Below are positions 1-9,557 of a stretch of DNA of 64,000 nt, piece by piece; the stretch's first letter is position 1, and each line of letters starts with the position of its first letter. The DNA comes from Amycolatopsis sp. MtRt-6 (GTDB lineage Bacteria; Actinomycetota; Actinomycetes; Mycobacteriales; Pseudonocardiaceae), in contig NZ_JADWPD010000046.1 of NCBI RefSeq assembly GCF_017308975.1, forward strand, positions 1 through 64,000, written 5' to 3'. The position numbers and the translations under genes were made by a program. The notes under the pieces are model-generated. The model searched no databases. It worked only from the letters and a program-made list of their open reading frames with translations, and was not told the origin of the DNA.

Positions 1-347
1 TGTGGTTGTTCCGCCGCGGCCGCACGCCGCGCGCCCGCTGGTTCTTCCCCGTCGCGACCGCCGGGATCGCGCTGCCGTTCCTGGCCAACAGCGTCGGCTG
101 GATCTTCACCGAAATGGGCCGCCAGCCCTGGTCGGTCTTCGGTGTGCTCAAAACCGCCGACTCGGTGTCGCCGACCGTCCCCGCGAGCAGCGTGCTGACC
201 TCGCTGATCGTGTTCACCCTGCTCTACGGCGTGCTCGCGGTCGTCGACGGCGTCCTGATGGTCCGCTACGCCAAGGCCGGACCGCCACCGGAAGCACCGC
301 AAGAACCCGAGTCCGACGAGCCGCGCCCCGCGGCCTTCGCCTACTAA
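1..347 (+). CDS. cydA: Cytochrome bd ubiquinol oxidase subunit I, C-terminal part
   Basis: This is the 3' end of a gene that starts before the window; the reading frame is open from base 3. The visible residues include the motif MGRQPWSVFGVLKT, the conserved GRQPW segment of CydA, followed by a transmembrane helix and a proline/glutamate-rich cytoplasmic tail. CydA carries the haems and the quinol site of the high-affinity terminal oxidase used at low oxygen. The gene stops 16 bases before cydB, so the two are one operon. Identity is secure; nothing can be said about the missing N-terminal two thirds. Confidence 0.93.
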   Translation, partial: WLFRRGRTPRARWFFPVATAGIALPFLANSVGWIFTEMGRQPWSVFGVLKTADSVSPTVPASSVLTSLIVFTLLYGVLAVVDGVLMVRYAKAGPPPEAPQEPESDEPRPAAFAY

Positions 348-363
348 GCGCCGGAGCACCGCC

Positions 364-1383
364 ATGGCCCTCACCGACATCTGGTTCCTGCTCATCGCGG
401 TCCTCTGGACCGGCTACTTCGTCCTCGAAGGCTTCGACTTCGGCGTCGGCACGCTCCTGCGCGTCCTCGGCCACGACGACACCGACCGCCGCGTCCTGAT
501 CAACACGATCGGCCCGGTCTGGGACGGCAACGAGGTCTGGCTCCTCGTCGCCGGCGGCGCCACCTTCGCCGCCTTCCCGCTCTGGTACTCCAGCCTCTTC
601 TCCGGCTTCTACCTCGCGCTGCTGCTCGTGCTCGTCGCCCTGATCCTGCGCGGAGTCGCGTTCGAGTTCCGCGGCAAGCTCGACAGCCCCCGCTGGCGCA
701 CCACCTGGGACTGGATCATCGTCTTCGGCTCCGCCGCCCCCGCGCTGCTGTGGGGCGTCGCCTTCGGCAACATCGTCCACGGCGTCCCGCTCGACGCCCA
801 GCACCACTTCACCGGCACCTTCTTCACCCTGCTCAACCCCTACGCCCTGCTCGGCGGCCTGGCCACGCTCAGCCTCTTCACCTTCCACGGCGCGGTCTTC
901 CTCACCCTCAAGACCACCGACGCCCTGCGCGACCGGGCCCGCACCCTGGGCCGCGCGCTCGGCGGCACGGCGATCGTGTTCGGCGGCGTCTTCCTCACCT
1001 CCACCGCTATCGAACACGGCGGCTGGGCCTGGCTCACCTCGGCCCTCGCCGCCGCGCTGCTCGTCGCGGCGGTGCTGTTCGCCACCGGTGAGCGGGACGG
1101 GTACGCCTTCGCCTGCACCGCCGGCGCGATCATCGCCGTCACCTTCACGCTGTTCTGGTCGCTCTACCCGAACGTCCTGCCCTCGACCACCGACCCGGCG
1201 TTCAGCCTCACCACCACCAACGCCGCCTCGACGCCGTACACCCTGCAGATCATGACCTGGGTCGCGGTCGCGTTCACCCCGATCGTGCTCGCCTACCAGA
1301 CCTGGACGTACTGGGTGTTCCGCAAGCGGATCAGCCGCGCCTCGATCCCGGCCGGCGGCGGCCTGCCCGTGGTCCGCCGGTGA
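364..1383 (+). CDS. cydB: Cytochrome bd ubiquinol oxidase subunit II
   Basis: A 339-residue polytopic membrane protein, full length for CydB. The N-terminus shows the family hallmark of a first helix followed by GYFVLEGFDFGVG, and the protein continues with GPVWDGNEVWLL, also typical. It pairs with CydA in the membrane and supports low-oxygen respiration. The ATG lies 16 bases after cydA and the stop overlaps the GTG of the next gene, so cydA, cydB and cydDC are translationally linked. No irregularity seen. Confidence 0.96.
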   Translation: MALTDIWFLLIAVLWTGYFVLEGFDFGVGTLLRVLGHDDTDRRVLINTIGPVWDGNEVWLLVAGGATFAAFPLWYSSLFSGFYLALLLVLVALILRGVAFEFRGKLDSPRWRTTWDWIIVFGSAAPALLWGVAFGNIVHGVPLDAQHHFTGTFFTLLNPYALLGGLATLSLFTFHGAVFLTLKTTDALRDRARTLGRALGGTAIVFGGVFLTSTAIEHGGWAWLTSALAAALLVAAVLFATGERDGYAFACTAGAIIAVTFTLFWSLYPNVLPSTTDPAFSLTTTNAASTPYTLQIMTWVAVAFTPIVLAYQTWTYWVFRKRISRASIPAGGGLPVVRR

Positions 1384-4300
1384 AGCCCCTCGACCCCCGC
1401 CTGCTGCGCCACGCGAGCGCGGTCCGGCCGTTCGTCCTTGCCTGCGCCGCGCTGGGCGCGCTCACCGCGCTGCTGGTCCTCGCCCAGGCGGAACTGCTGG
1501 CGAAGACGATCACGTGGGCGTTCCTCGACGGCTTCGGTCTCCCCAGCCTGCTGCTGCCGCTCGGCCTGCTGGCCCTGGTCGTCCTGGCCAGAGCCGGGAT
1601 CACCTGGCTGGCCGAGACGACCGCGCACCGCGCCGCCGCCCGGGCCCTCTCCCAGCTGCACGAAACGGTGATCGCGGCCGCGCTGCGGCTCGGGCCCCGG
1701 CCGGCCGGCCGCTCCCCCGCCGAGGTCGCCGCCCTGGCCACGCACGGCGTCGACCGCCTGGAGGGCTACTTCGCCCGCTACCTGCCGCAGCTGCTGATCA
1801 CCTCGGTCGTCCCACTGGTGGTGGGGGTGCGGATCCTGCTCGCCGACTGGGTCGCCGCGGTCATCGTGGGGTTCACGGTGCCGCTGATCCCGATCTTCAT
1901 GATCCTCATCGGCCTCTACACCCAGCGCGACGTCCGGCGCCAGTGGCAGACGCTGTCCGTGCTGGGCAACCACTTCCTCGACCTGGTCGCCGGGCTCGCC
2001 GAGCTGACCGCGTTCGGCCGCGCCCGCGCGCAGATCCGCTCGCTGCGCGAGATCACCGGGAAGTACCGCACGCACACCATGCGGACGCTGCGGGTCGCGT
2101 TCCTCTCCGCGCTGGCCCTCGAGCTGCTGGCGACGCTGTCGGTGGCGGTCGTCGCCGTGTCGATCGGCCTGCGGCTGCTGGCCGGCGAACTCGACCTCCA
2201 GACGGCGCTCGTCGTGCTGATCCTCGCCCCCGAGGTCTACCTGCCGCTGCGGGCGGCCGGCGCCCGGTTCCACGACAGCGCCGAAGGCCTCGCCGCCGCC
2301 GAAGAGATCATCGCCCTCGCCGACACCCCCACCGGCGACACCGGCACCCGCACCGTTCCCGACCTCACCCGCGTCGCTCTGCGCTGCGAAGACGTCACGG
2401 TCGAAGGGCGGTCCGGGCCGATCCTCGACCGGTTCAGCCTCCAGGTCCCGGCCGGCGAGGTCGTCGGCATCACCGGCCCGAGCGGAGCAGGCAAGTCCAC
2501 GTTGCTCGACCTGCTCCTCGGCTGGCGACGTCCCGACGGCGGCCGGATCGTGGCAGGCGACGTCGACCTGGCCGACATCGGGCGGGCCACGTGGCACCGG
2601 CACCTCGCCTGGGTACCGCAGCAACCGCACCTGGTCGCCGGGACGGTGGCGGAGAACATCCGCCTGGGCTCCCCCGACGCGACCGGCGACGCCGTGCTCG
2701 CCGCCGCCGACACCGCGGCACTCGACGTCCCGCTGTCCACGGTGATCGGCGAGCTGGGCGCCGGGCTCTCGACCGGGCAACGCCGCCGCGTCGCACTGGC
2801 CCGCGCGGTGCTGCTCGACCGGCCACTGATCCTGCTGGACGAACCGACCGAGGGCGTCGACGCGGAGACCGAGGCTGCCATCCTGGAGCGGCTGCCCAAG
2901 GTCCTGTCCGGGCGGACCGCGGTGATCGTCAGCCACCACCCGGCGGTGCTGGCCCGCTGCGACCGGGTGGTCTCGCTCGGCGAACCGGTCGTCGTTCCCG
3001 CTGTCCCGGACACCGTCCCACCGCGGCCGGTCACGCGCCCGGCCACCACTCCGGTCGTTGCCTCGTCCACTGTGGACGTGGCGCGCTGGCGGCCGCTGCG
3101 CGAGGCGATCCGGCCCCACCGGCTGCGGCTCGCCCTGGCCTGCCTGGCCGCCACGGCCGCCCTGGGCTCCGGAGTCGCCCTCACGGCGACGTCGTCGTGG
3201 CTGATCGCGAGCGCGGCCCTGCACCCGCCGGTGCTGAGCCTGATGGTCGCGATCGTCGCGGTGCGGACGTTCGGCCTCGCCAAAGGGATCTTCCGCTACC
3301 TCGAGCGGCTGCTGTCCCACGACGTCGCCCTGCGCGCCCTGGCCGAGCTGCGGGTGCGGGTGTGGGCCCAGCTGGTCCGGATCGGCCCGGCGGGCACCGC
3401 CCGTCTCCGCCGGGGCGACCTCCTGCATCGGCTCGTGTCCGATGTGGACAGCCAGCAGGACGTCCTGGTCCGCGGCCTGGTCCCGGGCGTGTCGACGTTC
3501 CTGGTGTTGTCGGCGACCGCGGTCACCCTCGGGATCGTCCTGCCCGGCGCGGGTCTGGCGGCGGCCCTCGGCCTGGCCGTCGCCGGTGCGCTGGCCCCGG
3601 CCGTGGCAGCCCTGGCGGCACGCCGCGCACAACGCGAGACAGCGCGCCTGCGCGCGGACCTGACCGCGGGAACGGTCGAACTGCTGCAGGCGTCGGCGGA
3701 CCTGATCACCCACGACGCGGCGACCCGGCGGCACTCGCGGCTGCGCGAACTCGACTTCGTCCTGACAGCCCTTCAGCGCCGGTCGGCGGTGTGGCGGGGC
3801 CTGGGTGGCGGGATGGCCACGCTGGCCGTCGGGCTGACGTCGGTGACATGCCTGGCGCTGGGCGTCCTGGCGGCGGTTCCCGGCCCCGCGCTGGCGGTGC
3901 TGGCGCTGACGCCACTGGCGACGGCCGAGCTGGTGGCGGGGCTGCCGGAGGCGGCGCAGCGGCTGCTCGGAGCCGCCGGCTCCGCACGTCGCCTCGCCGA
4001 ACTGGACGTCCTCCCCGCGCCCCACACCGTCTCCACCCGTCCTGCCCCGGCCGCCGTGGAGCTGACCGCCGAACGCCTGTCGGTGCGCTGGCCCCAGGCC
4101 ACGGCCGACGCGGTCCAGGACGTGGACCTCCACCTCGGCCAGGGGTGCCGGCTCGCGTTGACCGGCCGGTCGGGCGCGGGCAAGAGCACGGTGATCGCGG
4201 CGCTGATGCGTTACCTGGACCCCTCGGCGGGCCGGGTCCTGCTGGCCGACACCGACACGTTGACGTGCGAGGGCGACTCGGTGCGGAAGCGGATCGCCTG

Positions 4301-4715
4301 GTGCGGGCCGGAGACCCACCTGTTCGACAGCACGGTGCGCGAGAACCTCCGCCTGGCCCGGCCCTCCGCCGGCGACTCCGACCTGCGGGCGGCACTGGAC
4401 CTGGCCCAGCTGGGACCGTGGCTCGCCCGGCTGCCGGACGGCCTCGACACGACGCTGGGCGCCCACGGAACCCCGGTCTCGGGCGGCGAGCGCCGGCGCA
4501 TCGGCGTGGCCAGGGCCCTGCTGTCGGACCGGCCGATCCTCCTGCTCGACGAACCGACGGCGCACCTGGACGCACCCACGGCGGCGGCGTTGGCGGCCGA
4601 CGTGCTGAAGGTGACCGAAGGTCGATCGGCGCTGGTCGTGACACACCGGCCGGCGGAGTTCGCGACACTTCCGGTGGTGGCGGTCTCCGCCGGCCGCGCC
4701 GTGAGCGCGACCTAG
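1380..4715 (+). CDS. cydDC: Fused CydD-CydC thiol-exporting ABC transporter
   Basis: A protein of 1,111 residues holding two complete ABC exporter half-transporters in one chain. The first half has Walker A GPSGAGKST, signature LSTGQRRRVALARA and Walker B LILLDEPTEG. The second half has GRSGAGKST, VSGGERRRIGVARA and ILLLDEPTAH. In E. coli CydD and CydC are separate proteins that export cysteine/glutathione and are needed to assemble cytochrome bd; fusion is common in actinomycetes. The GTG start overlaps the cydB stop (GTGA), which decides the start. It ends the cyd operon. Confidence 0.93.
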   Translation: MKPLDPRLLRHASAVRPFVLACAALGALTALLVLAQAELLAKTITWAFLDGFGLPSLLLPLGLLALVVLARAGITWLAETTAHRAAARALSQLHETVIAAALRLGPRPAGRSPAEVAALATHGVDRLEGYFARYLPQLLITSVVPLVVGVRILLADWVAAVIVGFTVPLIPIFMILIGLYTQRDVRRQWQTLSVLGNHFLDLVAGLAELTAFGRARAQIRSLREITGKYRTHTMRTLRVAFLSALALELLATLSVAVVAVSIGLRLLAGELDLQTALVVLILAPEVYLPLRAAGARFHDSAEGLAAAEEIIALADTPTGDTGTRTVPDLTRVALRCEDVTVEGRSGPILDRFSLQVPAGEVVGITGPSGAGKSTLLDLLLGWRRPDGGRIVAGDVDLADIGRATWHRHLAWVPQQPHLVAGTVAENIRLGSPDATGDAVLAAADTAALDVPLSTVIGELGAGLSTGQRRRVALARAVLLDRPLILLDEPTEGVDAETEAAILERLPKVLSGRTAVIVSHHPAVLARCDRVVSLGEPVVVPAVPDTVPPRPVTRPATTPVVASSTVDVARWRPLREAIRPHRLRLALACLAATAALGSGVALTATSSWLIASAALHPPVLSLMVAIVAVRTFGLAKGIFRYLERLLSHDVALRALAELRVRVWAQLVRIGPAGTARLRRGDLLHRLVSDVDSQQDVLVRGLVPGVSTFLVLSATAVTLGIVLPGAGLAAALGLAVAGALAPAVAALAARRAQRETARLRADLTAGTVELLQASADLITHDAATRRHSRLRELDFVLTALQRRSAVWRGLGGGMATLAVGLTSVTCLALGVLAAVPGPALAVLALTPLATAELVAGLPEAAQRLLGAAGSARRLAELDVLPAPHTVSTRPAPAAVELTAERLSVRWPQATADAVQDVDLHLGQGCRLALTGRSGAGKSTVIAALMRYLDPSAGRVLLADTDTLTCEGDSVRKRIAWCGPETHLFDSTVRENLRLARPSAGDSDLRAALDLAQLGPWLARLPDGLDTTLGAHGTPVSGGERRRIGVARALLSDRPILLLDEPTAHLDAPTAAALAADVLKVTEGRSALVVTHRPAEFATLPVVAVSAGRAVSAT

Positions 4716-4773
4716 GGTTTCGTACCCGCGGCGCGAACCCTGCTGTTGACATCCCCGTAATCGCCGGAGACTC

Positions 4774-4787
4774 TGTTAGCGCTCACA
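4774..4787. promoter_or_regulatory. Candidate LacI-family operator upstream of the GH43 gene
   Basis: The sequence TGTTAGCGCTCACA is a 14-base near-palindrome (one mismatch) centred on GCGC, the layout bound by LacI-family sugar regulators. It sits 40 bases before the start codon of the secreted glycosidase and downstream of a TTGACA hexamer at 4746-4751, so repressor binding would block transcription. No LacI-type gene is in the window; the regulator is inferred. Confidence 0.55.
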
Positions 4788-4826
4788 TCGCACCTGCTCG
4801 TGCGCCGGCCCCCGAGGAGCCCACCT

Positions 4827-6272
4827 ATGGCAACGTTCACCCGTGTCCGTCAGCGATGGGCGGTCGCACTCGGCGTGCTCATCGTGCTGCTGACCGTGTT
4901 CACCCCGCCGGCCGGCGCCCAGTTCATCACGGTCAACAACCCGGTCATCCAGCAGCGCGCCGACACCGCGATCTACAAGCACACCGACGGCTACTACTAC
5001 ATGACGGCCTCGGTCCCCGACTACAAGCGGGTCGAACTGCGACGCGCCACGACACTGCAGGGCCTCGGCGGCGCCGCGACGGTCAACGCGTTCACCGCGC
5101 CGTCGAGCGGCGCGCTGAGCGGGTGGATCTGGGCGCCGGACATCCAGTTCATCGACGGCGCCTGGTACATGTACTTCTCGGCCTCGCCCGGCACCGCGCG
5201 ATTCGACCAGCGGCTCTACTGGATCCGCAACACCTGCGCCAATCCGATGACCTGCGCGTGGAGCGCACCCCAGCGCTTCAACACCGGGTGGGAGTCCTTC
5301 CAGCTCGACGCGGCCTCGTTCGTCAATCGCGGGGTGCGCTACTTCACCTGGGCCCAGGACAGCCCGGCCACCAACTTCAACAGCCACATGTACATCGCCC
5401 GGATGAACGGGCCCACCGGCATCACCGGCACGGTCACCGAGATCGCGCGCCCGACGCACGCCTGGGAGATGGAAGGCGTCGCCGGCGTGGTGGAAGGGCC
5501 GTCGCCACTGGTCAAGAACGGCCGCGTGTTCATCGCCTACTCGGCCTCGGCGACCGACTCCCGGTACAAGCTGGGCCTGCTAACGGCCGACGACACCGCG
5601 GACCTGCTGGACCCCGCCTCCTGGCGCAAGAGCCCGAACCCGGTGTTCCAGACCGCGAACGGGGTCTACGGCCCGGGCCACGGCAGCTTCACCGTGGCCG
5701 AGGACAACCGCACGGACGTGTTGGTCTACCACGCCCGTGACTACGCCAACCCGACGCCGGACGCGCTCACCGACCCGAACCGGCACACCCGCTTCCAGCA
5801 GCTCTACTTCAGCGACAACGGCGCCCCGTTCTTCGGCCAGCCGCTGCCGAACGGAATGACCGCGCCCGGCATCCGGGGCCAGTACAGCGACCGCTGCGTC
5901 GACAACTACGACTTCGACACCACACCCGGCGCGCTCGTGCGGCTGTACAGCTGCAACGGCAACGCCGCGCAGGAGTGGGAATTCAACTACAAGGGCGCCG
6001 GCGGGTACGAGATCCGCAACCGCAACACCGGTACCTGCCTGACCGACATCAACGCCAGCACGGCGCTGAACGCCGACGTCGGCCTGGTCGCCTGCACCAC
6101 CTCGACGGCCCAGCAGTGGCAGATCATCGACCAGGGCAACGGCTGGTTCTCGCTGCGCAACGTCGCCGGCAACATGTGCCTGGACAACTACGAATGGAAG
6201 GCCGTGAACGGTGCCCGGCTCTCGCTCTACACCTGCAACGGCTTCGCCGTCCAGCTGTGGCGGCGTGGTTAG
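4827..6272 (+). CDS. Secreted GH43 arabinofuranosidase-type enzyme with ricin-B (CBM13) domain
   Basis: A 481-residue secreted enzyme. Residues 1-31 form a signal peptide (basic RVRQRW, hydrophobic core, cleavage near PAGAQ). Residues about 35-350 are a GH43 five-bladed propeller, with HTDGYYYMTASVPDYKR near the start and a central VEGPSPLVKNGR holding the expected acidic residue. Residues about 355-481 are a ricin-type lectin domain with three QxW repeats (QEWEF, QQWQI, QLWRR). GH43 enzymes with this N-terminus act on arabinan or arabinoxylan side chains; the exact linkage cannot be read here. ATG 4827 is chosen because GAGGAG precedes it at suitable spacing and the signal peptide begins there. 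Confidence 0.85.
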   Translation: MATFTRVRQRWAVALGVLIVLLTVFTPPAGAQFITVNNPVIQQRADTAIYKHTDGYYYMTASVPDYKRVELRRATTLQGLGGAATVNAFTAPSSGALSGWIWAPDIQFIDGAWYMYFSASPGTARFDQRLYWIRNTCANPMTCAWSAPQRFNTGWESFQLDAASFVNRGVRYFTWAQDSPATNFNSHMYIARMNGPTGITGTVTEIARPTHAWEMEGVAGVVEGPSPLVKNGRVFIAYSASATDSRYKLGLLTADDTADLLDPASWRKSPNPVFQTANGVYGPGHGSFTVAEDNRTDVLVYHARDYANPTPDALTDPNRHTRFQQLYFSDNGAPFFGQPLPNGMTAPGIRGQYSDRCVDNYDFDTTPGALVRLYSCNGNAAQEWEFNYKGAGGYEIRNRNTGTCLTDINASTALNADVGLVACTTSTAQQWQIIDQGNGWFSLRNVAGNMCLDNYEWKAVNGARLSLYTCNGFAVQLWRRG

Positions 6273-6295
6273 CGCAGGACCGACGGAAGGGTAAG

Positions 6296-6328
6296 CGATC
6301 GCCGCGGCCGGTCCGGCCGCGGCGATCG
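6296..6328. terminator. Bidirectional hairpin terminator between convergent genes
   Basis: A perfect 15-base stem (arms 6296-6310 and 6314-6328, CGATCGCCGCGGCCG and its complement) with a three-base loop lies between the 3' ends of the GH43 gene (plus) and the phosphoketolase gene (minus). There is no T-run, as is usual in high-GC actinomycetes. Confidence 0.8.
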
Positions 6329-6333
6329 GGTTC

Positions 6334-8667
6334 TCAGCCTTCCCAGGCCCAGTCGCGGATCTCCGGCAGATCCTCGCCGTGGGTGCGGATCCAGCGGCTG
6401 TGCCGGCCCTGGGCCTCGGTCATCTTCTGCCGCAGCACACCCGCCGTCGCGACGAGGCCCGGCACCCGGTCGATCACATCGATCACCAGCTGGAACCGGT
6501 CCATGTGGTTGAGCACCAGCATGTCGAACGGCGTCGTCGTCGTACCGTGCTCGGTGTAGCCGCGCACGTGCATCCCCGCGTGGTTGGTGCGGCGGTAGGC
6601 CAGCCGGTGAATCAGCCACGGATAGCCGTGGTAGGCGAAGATCACCGGCCGGTCCGGGGTGAACAACGCGTCGAACTCACGATCCGAGAGCCCATGCGGG
6701 TGCTCCGCCTCCGGCTGCAAGCGCATCAGGTCGACGACGTTCACCACCCGCACCGCGAGGTCCGGCAGCTCCTGCCGCAGGATCTTCGCGGCGGCCAGGA
6801 CCTCCAGAGTCGGGGCGTCACCCGCGCAGGCGAGAACGACGTCCGGTTCCCGGTCGGTGTGGGTGCTCGCCCACTCCCAGATGCTCACCCCGCGCGCGCA
6901 GTGCAACGCGGCCTGCTCGGCGTCCAGCCAGTTCGGAGTGTCGTTCTTCCCCGCCACCACCACGTTCACGTAGTCACGGCTGCGCAGGCAGTGTGCCGCG
7001 ACCTCCAGCAGCGTGTTGGTGTCCGGCGGGAAGTACACCCGCACCACCTCGGAACTCTTGTTCGCCACGTGGTCGACGAACCCCGGGTCCTGGTGGGAAA
7101 ACCCGTTGTGGTCCTGCCGCCACACGTGCGAGGTGAGCAGGTAGTTCAGCGACGCCACCGGGCGCCGCCACGGGATCTGCCGGTGCACCCGCAGCCACTT
7201 GATGTGCTGGTTGACCATCGAGTCGACGATGTGCACGAACGCCTCGTAGCAGGAGAACAGCCCGTGCCGGCCCGAGAGCAGGTAGCCCTCCAGCCAGCCC
7301 TGGCACAGGTGCTCCGAGAGCACCTCCAGCACCCGGCCGTCGCGGGCCAGGTGCTCGTCGACCGGTTCGACCGTCGCCTGCCATTGCTTGCCGGTGACGT
7401 CGTAGACCGCGTCGAGCCGGTTGGAGGCCGTCTCGTCGGGGCCGAACAGGCGGAAGTTCGCCCGGCCGGCGTTGAGCGCGAAGACGTCGCGCAGGAACCG
7501 GCCCAGGACCCGGGTCGGCTCGGCCACCGTCGCCCCCGGCGAGGGCACGGCGACGGCGTGGGCCGCGGTGTCCGGCAGGGCGAGCGGGCGCAGGAGGATG
7601 CCGCCGTTGGCGTTCGGGTTGGCACCCATCCGCCGGTCCCCTGCCGGGATCATCGCCGTGACGTCGGCGACCGGGCGGCCGCGCTCGTCGAACAACTCCT
7701 CCGGACGGTAGGAGTGCAGCCAGTCCTCCAGCTGCTTCAGGTGGCCGGGGTTGTGCCGGACCTCGGCCAGCGGCACCTGATGGGAGCGCCAGGTCCCTTC
7801 GACCGGTTTTCCGTCCACAACGGACGGTCCGGTCCAGCCCTTGGGGCTGCGCAGCACGATCATCGGACGGGCCCCGAGGTCGGCGACCGCCGAGTCGAGC
7901 GCGGCGGCCATGGCCTGGTGCATCGTCTCCGGATCGCTGCCTTCGACGTGGATCGGCGCGTAGCCGTAGCCGCGCAACAGGGCGTCCAGTTCGGCGTGCG
8001 GGATGCGCGAGAGCAGCGTCGGGTTGGCGATCTTGTAGCCGTTGAGGTGCAGGATCGGCAGCACCGTGCCGTCGCGGACCGGGTCGAGGAACTTGTTGGC
8101 GTGCCACGACGTCGCCAGCGGACCGGTCTCGGCCTCACCGTCCCCGACGACGCAGGCGACGAGCAGGCCGGGGTTGTCGAACGCGGCCCCGAAGGCGTGG
8201 GCCAGGGAGTAACCCAGCTCGCCGCCCTCGTGGATCGACCCGGGCACCTGCGGCGCCACGTGGCTGGGGACACCGCCCGGGAAGGAGAACTGCTTGAACA
8301 GCTCCCGCATCCCCACCGCGTCGCGCGTGACCTCCGGCCAGGCTTCGGTGTAGCTGCCTTCGAGCCACGTGTTCGCCAGCAGCGCCGGACCTCCGTGACC
8401 GGGTCCGGTGACGAGCATGGCGTTCAGGTCGTGGGTGAGGATTGCCCGGTTGAGGTGGGCGTAGACGAAGTTGAGGCCGGGCGAGGTTCCCCAGTGCCCG
8501 AGCAGTCTCGGCTTGACGTGCTCCGGCCGGAGCGGATCGCGCAGCAGCGGGTTCGCCATCAGGTAGATCTGGCCGGCCGAGAGGTAGTTCGCGGCCCGCC
8601 AGAGGGCATCCACCTGAGCCAGCGCGGTGCTGCCGAGCACCGCGGGCCGGACGTCGACGGCGGTCAT
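6334..8667 (-). CDS. xpk: Phosphoketolase (xylulose-5-phosphate/fructose-6-phosphate)
   Basis: A 777-residue thiamine-diphosphate enzyme, the usual length for the family, that splits xylulose-5-P (and often fructose-6-P) with phosphate into acetyl phosphate plus an aldose phosphate. Visible family features are AANYLSAGQIYL near the N-terminus, GHWGTSPGLN, VTGPGHGGPA and the ThDP/Mg site GDGEAETGPLATSWH. It is the last gene of a CBS-USP-xpk operon whose junctions are all ATGA overlaps. The ATG at 8667 overlaps the preceding stop, which fixes the start. Its context suggests use as a carbon shunt under respiratory stress (inference). Confidence 0.95.
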   Translation of the reverse strand: MTAVDVRPAVLGSTALAQVDALWRAANYLSAGQIYLMANPLLRDPLRPEHVKPRLLGHWGTSPGLNFVYAHLNRAILTHDLNAMLVTGPGHGGPALLANTWLEGSYTEAWPEVTRDAVGMRELFKQFSFPGGVPSHVAPQVPGSIHEGGELGYSLAHAFGAAFDNPGLLVACVVGDGEAETGPLATSWHANKFLDPVRDGTVLPILHLNGYKIANPTLLSRIPHAELDALLRGYGYAPIHVEGSDPETMHQAMAAALDSAVADLGARPMIVLRSPKGWTGPSVVDGKPVEGTWRSHQVPLAEVRHNPGHLKQLEDWLHSYRPEELFDERGRPVADVTAMIPAGDRRMGANPNANGGILLRPLALPDTAAHAVAVPSPGATVAEPTRVLGRFLRDVFALNAGRANFRLFGPDETASNRLDAVYDVTGKQWQATVEPVDEHLARDGRVLEVLSEHLCQGWLEGYLLSGRHGLFSCYEAFVHIVDSMVNQHIKWLRVHRQIPWRRPVASLNYLLTSHVWRQDHNGFSHQDPGFVDHVANKSSEVVRVYFPPDTNTLLEVAAHCLRSRDYVNVVVAGKNDTPNWLDAEQAALHCARGVSIWEWASTHTDREPDVVLACAGDAPTLEVLAAAKILRQELPDLAVRVVNVVDLMRLQPEAEHPHGLSDREFDALFTPDRPVIFAYHGYPWLIHRLAYRRTNHAGMHVRGYTEHGTTTTPFDMLVLNHMDRFQLVIDVIDRVPGLVATAGVLRQKMTEAQGRHSRWIRTHGEDLPEIRDWAWEG

Positions 8668-9557
8668 GCCTTCCGCTCCGGGCGGACCACGAGCACCGGG
8701 CAGCCGGCGTGCTGGACCAGCGCCTGGCTCGTCGAGCCCAGGAGCATGCCCGTGAACCCGCCGCGGCCGCGGCTGCCGACGACGACCAGCTGGGCCGTCT
8801 CGCTCTCCTCGAGCAGGGCGTGCCGCGGCCGATCGCGAACCAGCTTCCGGCGGACCTCGACGTCGGGGTACTTCTCCGGCCAGCCCGCGAGCCGCTGACC
8901 CAGCAGCCGCTCCTCCCCCTCTTCGAGGGATTCCGGCTGGGTCAGGATGCGCGCGCTGCCGAAGGCGTCCTCGTAGGTCACGTCGTTCCAGGCGTGCACC
9001 GCGACCAGCGGGACGCCGCGCAGCGAGGCCTCTTCGAACGCGACGGCGATGGCCTGCTCGCTGGTCGGGCTGCCGTCGACGCCGACCACGACGGGGCCGG
9101 TCGCGGAGTCGTGGTGCCCGCGGACGACAGCGACCGCGCAGTGCGCGTGGGCGGCGACCGACGCCGCCGTGCCGCCGAGGAGCATGTCGGCGAACCCGCC
9201 CGTGCCGGTCCGGCCGACGACGAGCAGCCGGGCGTGCCGGGACTCCTCGATCAGCATCGGCACCGGCGGGTCGTTGGGCAGCTCGGTCGTGACGACGAGG
9301 TCCTGGTCGACCGACAAGGCCAGAGCGCGGGCCTCGGCGACGGCGCGTTCGCCGTCGGCTTGGACCGCCTCGAACAGCGTCGCCGCGCCGACGCCGGTCA
9401 TCCCGCCGCCGTAGTAGAGACCGGCGACCTGCAGCCCGTGCACGATCTTCAGCTGAAGGTGCCGCCGGGAAGCGAGCTTCGCCGCCCACGCGACGGCGGC
9501 GGTCGACCCCGCCGAGCCGTCGACGCCGACGGTGATCCTCGGGTCGGTGGTGGTCAT
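8664..9557 (-). CDS. Tandem universal stress protein
   Basis: 297 residues with two complete USP (HUP-fold) domains. Each begins with a VGVDGS strand and loop, at residues about 8 and 156. The second ends in the ATP-binding pattern G-2x-G-9x-G-S (GSRGRGGFTGMLLGSTS); the first carries GRTGTGGFADMLLGGTA. Both therefore look able to bind nucleotide. It overlaps the CBS gene upstream and phosphoketolase downstream by four bases each, so it is translated as part of one operon. Homologues in mycobacteria belong to the hypoxia regulon; the target process is unknown. Confidence 0.93.
   Translation of the reverse strand: MTTTDPRITVGVDGSAGSTAAVAWAAKLASRRHLQLKIVHGLQVAGLYYGGGMTGVGAATLFEAVQADGERAVAEARALALSVDQDLVVTTELPNDPPVPMLIEESRHARLLVVGRTGTGGFADMLLGGTAASVAAHAHCAVAVVRGHHDSATGPVVVGVDGSPTSEQAIAVAFEEASLRGVPLVAVHAWNDVTYEDAFGSARILTQPESLEEGEERLLGQRLAGWPEKYPDVEVRRKLVRDRPRHALLEESETAQLVVVGSRGRGGFTGMLLGSTSQALVQHAGCPVLVVRPERKA

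Noticed and set aside
1293..4646. Very long minus-strand open frame of over 1,100 codons opposite cydDC
   Set aside because: It is low in hydrophobic residues and rich in R, G, Q and P, the usual antisense shadow of a high-GC gene; the plus strand has full ABC transporter motifs.
6379..8898. Long plus-strand open frame opposite phosphoketolase
   Set aside because: No domain pattern; composition is of a complement-strand shadow and phosphoketolase is unmistakable on the minus strand.
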